NCBI GenBank assembly: GCA_900548615.1
Contig: URKW01000073.1
Location: forward strand, 1 to 10,324
Source of the DNA: an uncultured Eubacteriales bacterium
GTDB taxonomy: Bacteria; Bacillota; Clostridia; Oscillospirales; Oscillospiraceae
Direction of reading: 5' to 3'
DNA: 10,324 nucleotides
Shown here: positions 6,445 to 10,324 of the stretch, piece by piece
Numbering within the stretch: position 1 is the stretch's first letter
Layout of the letters: each line of letters starts with the position of its first letter
Notes under the pieces: model-generated
Database searches by the model: none
Seen by the model: only the letters and a program-made list of their open reading frames with translations
What the model was told of the DNA's origin: nothing
Made by a program: the position numbers and the translations under genes

Positions 6445-7407
6445 CTACTCCGCCAGCAGGGCTTCCGCCTCTGCCAGCGACGGCATAGCCGGGATCGCGC
6501 CCCGCCGGGTGACGCATACCGCCGCCGTGGCGCTGCCCCACCGGGCGCAGTCTGCCGCGTCGTCGACGGTCAGCTGGTCAGGCGTCTTGTCCAGCGCCAG
6601 CATCCGGTGGAGGAAGCCGCCCCAGAAGGCGTCTCCCGCGCCGGTGGTGTCCACCGCGTTTACAGCAAAGCCCGGCACACGGCGCATACCGTCTGCCGCG
6701 GCCACCAGCGCACCCTCCGCGCCCAGCGTCACCGCCGCGCACTTTACGCCGCAGGACAGCAGCACCGCTGCCGCTGCGGCAGGGTCGGGCTCGTCGGTCA
6801 GGAGAGCCGTCTCCTCGTCCGACAGCTTCATCACGTCCACGTAAGGCAGCATGCTTCGCATATGCTCCGCCGCCGTTTCCGCGTCCGGCCACAGAGCGGC
6901 GCGGTAGTTGGGATCGTAGGAGATCACCGCGCCGGCGGCTTTCGCCCGCTCCACCGCGGCGAAGGTGGCGCTGCGGGCCGGTTCATCCGTCAGGGACAGG
7001 GATCCCACGTGCAGCACACGGGTGCTGTCCAGCACGGCGGCGTTCAACTCCTCCGGCCGCAGGCAGGTGTCCGCACCGGGCTTCCGGGCAAAGGAAAAGC
7101 TCCGCTCTCCCCTGTCGTTCAGCACTACGAAGGCCAGCGTGGTAAACACATCCTCCGCCAACACCAGTCCCGACACGTCGATGCCTGCGTCAAGCAGCAT
7201 CTGCCGCAGGAACTGGCCGTGCATATCGTCGCCCACCTTGCCCAGAAAGGCCGTTCGCCGGCCGAAGCGGGCGGCGGCGGTCAGCACATTGGCGGGCGCT
7301 CCGCCGGGATTACGCTCGAAAAGCCGCATGCCGCCAGGGGACACGCCGCTGTCGGTAAAGTCGATCAGCAGCTCCCCCAGCGCCGCGATATCGTACCGGG
7401 CGCTCAT
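6445..7407 (-). CDS. PfkB-family carbohydrate kinase, fructokinase-like
   Basis: 320 residues, typical for ribokinase/fructokinase-type enzymes that move the ATP gamma-phosphate to a sugar hydroxyl in the cytoplasm. Motifs in order are GELLIDF (11-17), GGAPANVLTAAARFG (35-49, PfkB signature 1), GKVGDD (56-61), YDPNYR (164-169), KLSDEE (194-199) and DTTGAGDAFWGGFL (253-266, signature 2) with catalytic Asp259 in the anion-hole loop. The pattern resembles bacterial fructokinases of the ScrK type, but the sugar cannot be fixed from sequence. The start at 7407 has GGAGG 7 nt upstream and overlaps the isomerase stop as ATGA, so the two are translationally coupled. A longer open frame to 7434 is not preferred because it overlaps the isomerase and lacks this spacing. 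The neighbour suggests a product of the isomerase, D-xylulose or D-fructose, as substrate. Confidence 0.9.
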   Translation of the reverse strand: MSARYDIAALGELLIDFTDSGVSPGGMRLFERNPGGAPANVLTAAARFGRRTAFLGKVGDDMHGQFLRQMLLDAGIDVSGLVLAEDVFTTLAFVVLNDRGERSFSFARKPGADTCLRPEELNAAVLDSTRVLHVGSLSLTDEPARSATFAAVERAKAAGAVISYDPNYRAALWPDAETAAEHMRSMLPYVDVMKLSDEETALLTDEPDPAAAAAVLLSCGVKCAAVTLGAEGALVAAADGMRRVPGFAVNAVDTTGAGDAFWGGFLHRMLALDKTPDQLTVDDAADCARWGSATAAVCVTRRGAIPAMPSLAEAEALLAE

Positions 7408-8093
7408 GCTTTGGCCTCCGGATACTCGTTGCACAGCAGGCGGTAGGGTGGCTCGTCCTCATCGATGGCGGGGAAGCGGCCCACCGGCGGGTTGAAGCGG
7501 TTGTCGGTGTTGTCGTCGTTGCACTGGCTGACCTCACCGATGAGGATATTGCCGGTGCCCGGCTCCACCTCAAAATCGTGGTACAGCCGGGGCTGGATGG
7601 AAATACTCATGCCCGGCTCCAGCCGCAGCTGGGTTCCGGCGGGCACCGTGCGGGTGACGCCGTCCATGTGGACGGTCACGTCGCTTTCCCGGTCGATCTC
7701 CTCGTCCGGCAGAGAGTTATACACCCGGATCAGCAGCGTGCCGCCGCCCCGGTTGATGATGTCCTCCATCTTGTGCCAGTGGAAGTGGTTGGGGGAATAC
7801 TGCCCCTCCTTGAGAAACAGCAGCTTTTCGGCGTAGGTCTTGGGGTATTTGTCCGCCATGGCCAGGTTGCCGTTGCGCAGGGTGATCAGGGAAAAGCCCA
7901 CCTGATCGAACCTCCCCAGACCGTAATCGGTGATATCCCAGCCCAACATGTTGTGGCGGATCTCGTCATACTCGTGGCCCTTGTCCGCCCATTCCTCCGG
8001 CGTAAAGCGGCAGAAGGGCGGCAGGGAGAACCGGTATTCCGCCACCATGGCCTCCAGCTCACGCAGGGCGCGGTTGATCTCAGAACGCTTCAT
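7404..8093 (-). CDS. D-lyxose ketol-isomerase family cupin (D-lyxose/D-mannose isomerase)
   Basis: 229 residues, the usual length of the single-domain cupin D-lyxose isomerases, which interconvert D-lyxose and D-xylulose; several also act on D-mannose/D-fructose. The metal-site cluster NHFHWHKMEDIINRGGG (102-118) supplies His103, His105 and Glu110, and YHDFEVE (171-177) supplies His172, matching the known Mn/Zn ligand set of the family. The N-terminal segment, MKRSEINRAL and FCRFTPEEW (27-35), also fits. The start at 8093 has GGAGG 8 nt upstream. The gene follows mgtC by 57 bp and overlaps the kinase start by 4 bp, forming a sugar isomerase-kinase pair. The family call is firm; the physiological sugar is inferred. 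Confidence 0.9.
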   Translation of the reverse strand: MKRSEINRALRELEAMVAEYRFSLPPFCRFTPEEWADKGHEYDEIRHNMLGWDITDYGLGRFDQVGFSLITLRNGNLAMADKYPKTYAEKLLFLKEGQYSPNHFHWHKMEDIINRGGGTLLIRVYNSLPDEEIDRESDVTVHMDGVTRTVPAGTQLRLEPGMSISIQPRLYHDFEVEPGTGNILIGEVSQCNDDNTDNRFNPPVGRFPAIDEDEPPYRLLCNEYPEAKA

Positions 8094-8115
8094 CTTGATT
8101 TCCTCCCTCTACATT

Positions 8116-8121
8116 ATTATA
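8116..8121 (-). promoter_or_regulatory. Possible -10 box upstream of the isomerase gene
   Basis: In the 57-bp gap after mgtC the minus strand carries an exact TATAAT (8116-8121), but no convincing -35 lies 16-18 bp upstream. The implied transcription start (about 8109) leaves only about 15 nt of leader. The isomerase could instead be read from the mgtC promoter, as no terminator separates them. Confidence 0.35.
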
Positions 8122-8150
8122 TAGTATCGTGACAAGAAAATTTCGACCTT

Positions 8151-8858
8151 TTACACCGACACCCGCCGGACGCCGCTGTTGGCCTTTATGAAGGCCAGCG
8201 CCTCGTCATGGGTGATGGGCGGCTCCAGCCGGACGGTGATCTCCATGCGGAGATAGCCCTCGTCCCGGCTGAGACTGCTGTCGATCACTTGACCGTGGTG
8301 GGCGGCCAGCAGCGCGTCGAACTGCTGCTGCAGCTCCTCGGTGTCCTCCATCTCCACCACAAGCTCCTGGGTGGTCAGGGCGTCGGCGCCCACGGGGAAG
8401 CGGTGCAGAATGATCTGGATGGCCACCAGCACCGCCGCTTCGATCAGACCCAGCCAGTACATGCCCGCGCCCACCGCCATGCCGATGGCGGAGGTGCCCC
8501 ACATACCGGCGGCGGTGGTCAGGCCCCGGATGGAGTTGCCGTTTTTGAAGATAACGCCGGCGCCCAGAAAGGAAATGCCGCTGACCACCTGCGCCGCGAT
8601 ACGGGCCGGGTCGGCGCCCCGCAGGCCGTCAATGGTGGTCACATCGATAAAGGAGTACTTGGACAGGATCATAAACAGCGCCGAGGTGCAGGCGATGATG
8701 CAGTGGGTGCGGACGCCCGCCTCTTTCTGCCGCTTGCTGCGCTCCAGTCCCACCAGCGCGCCCAGTCCCGCCGACAGCAGCAGACGGATCAGAAATTCCA
8801 GATTGTCGTATAATGTCAGGGTGTTCTCCGGCAGATAGCCGCTCAGGCCCGTCAGCAT
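8151..8858 (-). CDS. MgtC/SapB family membrane protein
   Basis: 235 residues. The N-terminal two thirds is a compact membrane domain with about four to five hydrophobic segments (roughly 20-38, 51-67, 86-105, 116-133 and 137-152). It carries the family blocks GLERSKRQKEAGVRTH (38-53), SGISFLGAGVIFK (93-105) and IRGLTTAAGMW (110-120). Residues about 164-235 form a soluble ACT-like tail, as in Salmonella MgtC. Members are linked to growth at low Mg2+ and, in pathogens, to restraint of the F-type ATPase; the role here is not known. The start at 8858 (MLTGLSG) is chosen over the in-frame ATG at 8864 because AAGGAGG stands 7 nt before the former and only 1 nt before the latter. It has its own promoter and no sugar-related features, so its place beside the isomerase may be incidental. 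Confidence 0.9.
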   Translation of the reverse strand: MLTGLSGYLPENTLTLYDNLEFLIRLLLSAGLGALVGLERSKRQKEAGVRTHCIIACTSALFMILSKYSFIDVTTIDGLRGADPARIAAQVVSGISFLGAGVIFKNGNSIRGLTTAAGMWGTSAIGMAVGAGMYWLGLIEAAVLVAIQIILHRFPVGADALTTQELVVEMEDTEELQQQFDALLAAHHGQVIDSSLSRDEGYLRMEITVRLEPPITHDEALAFIKANSGVRRVSV

Positions 8859-8898
8859 AGCCATTCCTCCTTACGGATAAGGTGTGAAGTGTTATGCT

Positions 8899-8926
8899 AT
8901 TTTACCACGCTGGCGGCGGATTGCAA
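8899..8926 (-). promoter_or_regulatory. Extended -10 promoter of the MgtC-family gene
   Basis: Minus strand TTGCAA (8921-8926), a 16-bp spacer and TAAAAT (8899-8904) preceded by TGG, an extended -10 (TGn). The start site would be near 8892, giving a leader of about 34 nt before the chosen start codon. Confidence 0.75.
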
Positions 8927-8940
8927 TACCAATTTTTCGT

Positions 8941-8980
8941 AAGCCGCTGGTCATTCTGCCATATTTGGCGCGGCTTTTTT
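8941..8980 (+). terminator. Terminator-like hairpin in the divergent intergenic region
   Basis: Plus strand AAGCCGC (8941-8947) pairs with GCGGCTT (8970-8976), with an inner GCCA/TGGC hairpin (8958-8969) stacked on it, followed by six T (8975-8980). It has the form of an intrinsic terminator for plus-strand transcripts, yet no plus-strand gene ends here. It lies about 50 bp upstream of the -35 box of the next gene. It may stop transcripts antisense to the MgtC gene. Confidence 0.5.
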
Positions 8981-9000
8981 GGAGGATATGTAAAAATTGC

Positions 9001-9014
9001 CGAAAACGTTTCCG
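9001..9014. promoter_or_regulatory. LacI/CcpA-type operator-like palindrome (cre-like)
   Basis: The 14-base sequence CGAAAACGTTTCCG is a palindrome except for one mismatched pair, centred on CG. It matches the core of the Gram-positive catabolite-responsive element (TGWAANCGNTNWCA) at most inner positions but misses at the edges. It sits 18 bp upstream of the -35 box of the binding-protein promoter, a position from which a LacI-family regulator could act. Confidence 0.4.
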
Positions 9015-9032
9015 ATTTTACTGTCAGTATTG

Positions 9033-9061
9033 TTGACAAACAAAAGTGACGTGACTATAAT
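9033..9061 (+). promoter_or_regulatory. Perfect consensus sigma-A promoter of the binding-protein gene
   Basis: TTGACA (9033-9038), exactly 17 bp, then TATAAT (9056-9061): every consensus base is matched. Transcription should begin near 9068, leaving about 54 nt of leader. That leader can fold TCCATCCG (9071-9078) with CGGA-CG-TGGA (9089-9098), with CG bulged, just before the Shine-Dalgarno GGAGG (9109-9113). Confidence 0.93.
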
Positions 9062-9121
9062 AATGGCTATTCCATCCGGTATTTCTATCGGACGTGGAAA
9101 TTTTACATGGAGGATTTTAGT

Positions 9122-10276
9122 ATGAAGAAGTTTCTTGCGCTTCTGCTTGCCTTGGTGATGGCTTTTAGTCTTGTCGCCTGTGGCGGCGACAAGACTCCTG
9201 CTGACAATCAGCAGGGCGACAACAACGGCGATTCTCAGTATCCTGAGTACTTCGCCGGCATGGATCAGCTGATTGCTGACGCTCAGGCCGAAGGCGAGCT
9301 GACCGTCTACGGTTCCTGCGAGGAAGAGTATCTGACCGCTGCCTGCCAGCACTTCGAGGAGCTGTTCGGCATCAAGGTCAACGCACAGCGTCTGTCCACC
9401 GGTGAGGTGCAGGCCAAGATCGAGGAGGAGAACGGCAATCCCTCCGCTGACGTCTGGTTCGGCGGCACCACCGATCCGTACAACGTCTGCGCTGCCGAAG
9501 GTCTGCTGGAGCCCTATGCGGCCACCAACGCCTCCCACCTGATCGACGACATGTACAAGGATGCTGACGGCAACTGGTACGGCATTTACAAGGGCATTCT
9601 GGGCTTCATGGTCAACACCGACGAGCTGACCCGTATGGGTCTGGAAGCTCCCGCTGACTGGACTGACCTGCTGAAGGACGAGTACAAGGGTCTGATCTGG
9701 CTGTCCAACTACAACACCGCCGGCACCGCTAAGCTGGTGGTCAACACCATGATCCAGAAGTACGGCCACGACGAGGGCATCAAGTATCTGGTCGACCTGG
9801 ACAAGAACATCGAGGTCTACACCAAGTCCGGCTCCGGCCCCAGCAAGAATGTGGGCACCGGCGAGTGCGTGATCGGCATCGGCTTCCTGCATGATGGCAT
9901 CACCCAGATCGTGGACAACGGCTACACCAACGTGAGCCTGATCATCCCCTCCAGCGGCACCTCCTTCGAGGTAGGCGCTACCGCTATCTTCAAGGGCGCT
10001 GCCCACTCCAACGCCGCCAAGCTGTGGATTGAGTACGCTCTGTCCCCCGAGTGCGTTGAGCTGGCTGCCCAGAACGGTTCCTATCAGTTCCTGGTCATCG
10101 ACAACGCCGAGCAGCCCTCTCAGGCTTCCGAGTTCGGTCTGGATCCCAACAACGTCATGGCTTATGACTTTGAGGACGCCAAGGCCAACACCACCACCTA
10201 TGTGGAGGAAGTCATGAAGGCTCTGGCTGATAACGGCGCCAACACCGAGGATACCGGCCGTTTCCAGACCGAGTGA
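9122..10276 (+). CDS. ABC transporter substrate-binding lipoprotein, Fe3+/AfuA-type family 1 fold
   Basis: 384 residues. Residues 1-20 are a lipoprotein signal: MKKF, a hydrophobic core and the lipobox LVAC, with Cys20 as the lipidated residue. An acidic, polar tether follows (about 21-42). The mature part begins GELTVYGSCEEEY (58-70) and continues with SADVWFGGTTDPYN (108-121), the style of the family 1 binding proteins that include the iron-binding AfuA/FbpA group and phosphonate-type relatives. These proteins sit outside the membrane and hand a ligand to an ABC permease. I see no adjacent Tyr-Tyr pair of the kind FbpA uses for ferric iron, so the ligand is open. The start at 9122 has GGAGG 8 nt upstream; an upstream in-frame ATG at 9107 overlaps that site and is rejected. 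Codon choice (CTG, GGC, AAC, GAG) suggests high expression, in line with its promoter. The 48 bases after the stop show no gene or terminator. Confidence 0.9.
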   Translation: MKKFLALLLALVMAFSLVACGGDKTPADNQQGDNNGDSQYPEYFAGMDQLIADAQAEGELTVYGSCEEEYLTAACQHFEELFGIKVNAQRLSTGEVQAKIEEENGNPSADVWFGGTTDPYNVCAAEGLLEPYAATNASHLIDDMYKDADGNWYGIYKGILGFMVNTDELTRMGLEAPADWTDLLKDEYKGLIWLSNYNTAGTAKLVVNTMIQKYGHDEGIKYLVDLDKNIEVYTKSGSGPSKNVGTGECVIGIGFLHDGITQIVDNGYTNVSLIIPSSGTSFEVGATAIFKGAAHSNAAKLWIEYALSPECVELAAQNGSYQFLVIDNAEQPSQASEFGLDPNNVMAYDFEDAKANTTTYVEEVMKALADNGANTEDTGRFQTE

Positions 10277-10324
10277 TCTGACTGACGGTACATAACGGTT
10301 TTCTTACCCAGCAACCTCTACGGG

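Noticed and set aside
8859..8864. The upstream in-frame ATG of the MgtC-family gene
   Set aside because: It lies 1 nt from the AAGGAGG Shine-Dalgarno, too close for initiation; the ATG at 8858 has 7-nt spacing.
8981..8993. GGAGG-AT-ATG-TAA, a start codon followed at once by a stop codon
   Set aside because: The Shine-Dalgarno spacing is 2 nt and the element lies upstream of the transcription start of the next gene, so it is probably chance.
9107..9121. The upstream in-frame ATG of the binding-protein gene
   Set aside because: It overlaps the Shine-Dalgarno of the real start and would place five polar residues before a normal MKK lipoprotein signal.
8951..10006. A 351-codon open frame on the minus strand opposite the substrate-binding protein gene
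   Set aside because: It is low-complexity Val/Gly/Leu/Asp sequence that mirrors the real gene. The lipobox, promoter and Shine-Dalgarno all support the plus-strand gene.

Overview
The window looks like a chromosomal segment of a GC-rich anaerobic member of the Bacillota, most likely a gut-type Clostridia of the Oscillospiraceae/Oscillospirales. This is inferred from four things: P-protein split into GcvPA and GcvPB, strong AGGAGG Shine-Dalgarno sites, sigma-A type TTGACA/TATAAT promoters, and a hairpin-pair intergenic repeat of a style I associate with these genomes. No rRNA, tRNA, transposase, phage gene or CRISPR array is visible.

Positions 6362 down to 1 (minus strand) hold a glycine-cleavage operon. 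It starts with a sigma-A promoter (6334-6362), then a tandem glycine riboswitch (6127-6303) and an intrinsic terminator (6088-6128). The genes follow in the order gcvT-glyA fusion (3400-6048), gcvH (2855-3232), gcvPA (1537-2853), gcvPB (134-1540) and the start of the dihydrolipoyl dehydrogenase gene (1-131, cut by the window edge). Spacing is 1-2 bp or a 4-bp overlap throughout, except for a 167-bp gap between glyA and gcvH filled by a two-hairpin repeat. GcvPA/PB decarboxylate glycine, GcvH carries the aminomethyl group, GcvT releases ammonia and makes 5,10-methylene-THF, the fused serine hydroxymethyltransferase can use it with a second glycine to make serine, and Lpd reoxidises GcvH. The operon is therefore a self-contained glycine-to-serine (or reverse) module, probably switched on by glycine.

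Positions 6445-8858 (minus strand) hold a PfkB-family sugar kinase overlapping a D-lyxose-isomerase-family cupin by 4 bp, with an MgtC/SapB-family membrane protein upstream. The isomerase and kinase probably form a small sugar-entry route (lyxose to xylulose, or mannose to fructose, then phosphorylation). MgtC has its own extended -10 promoter.

Positions 8859-9121 form a divergent regulatory region: the MgtC promoter on the minus strand, a terminator-like hairpin on the plus strand, a cre-like palindrome and a perfect consensus promoter on the plus strand. That promoter drives a lipoprotein ABC-transporter substrate-binding protein (9122-10276), whose permease and ATPase genes presumably lie beyond the window.

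The most notable features are the GcvT-SHMT fusion, with a Shine-Dalgarno/GTG pair at its junction and a divergent SHMT half, and a glycine riboswitch whose second aptamer has a weakened P2 helix.
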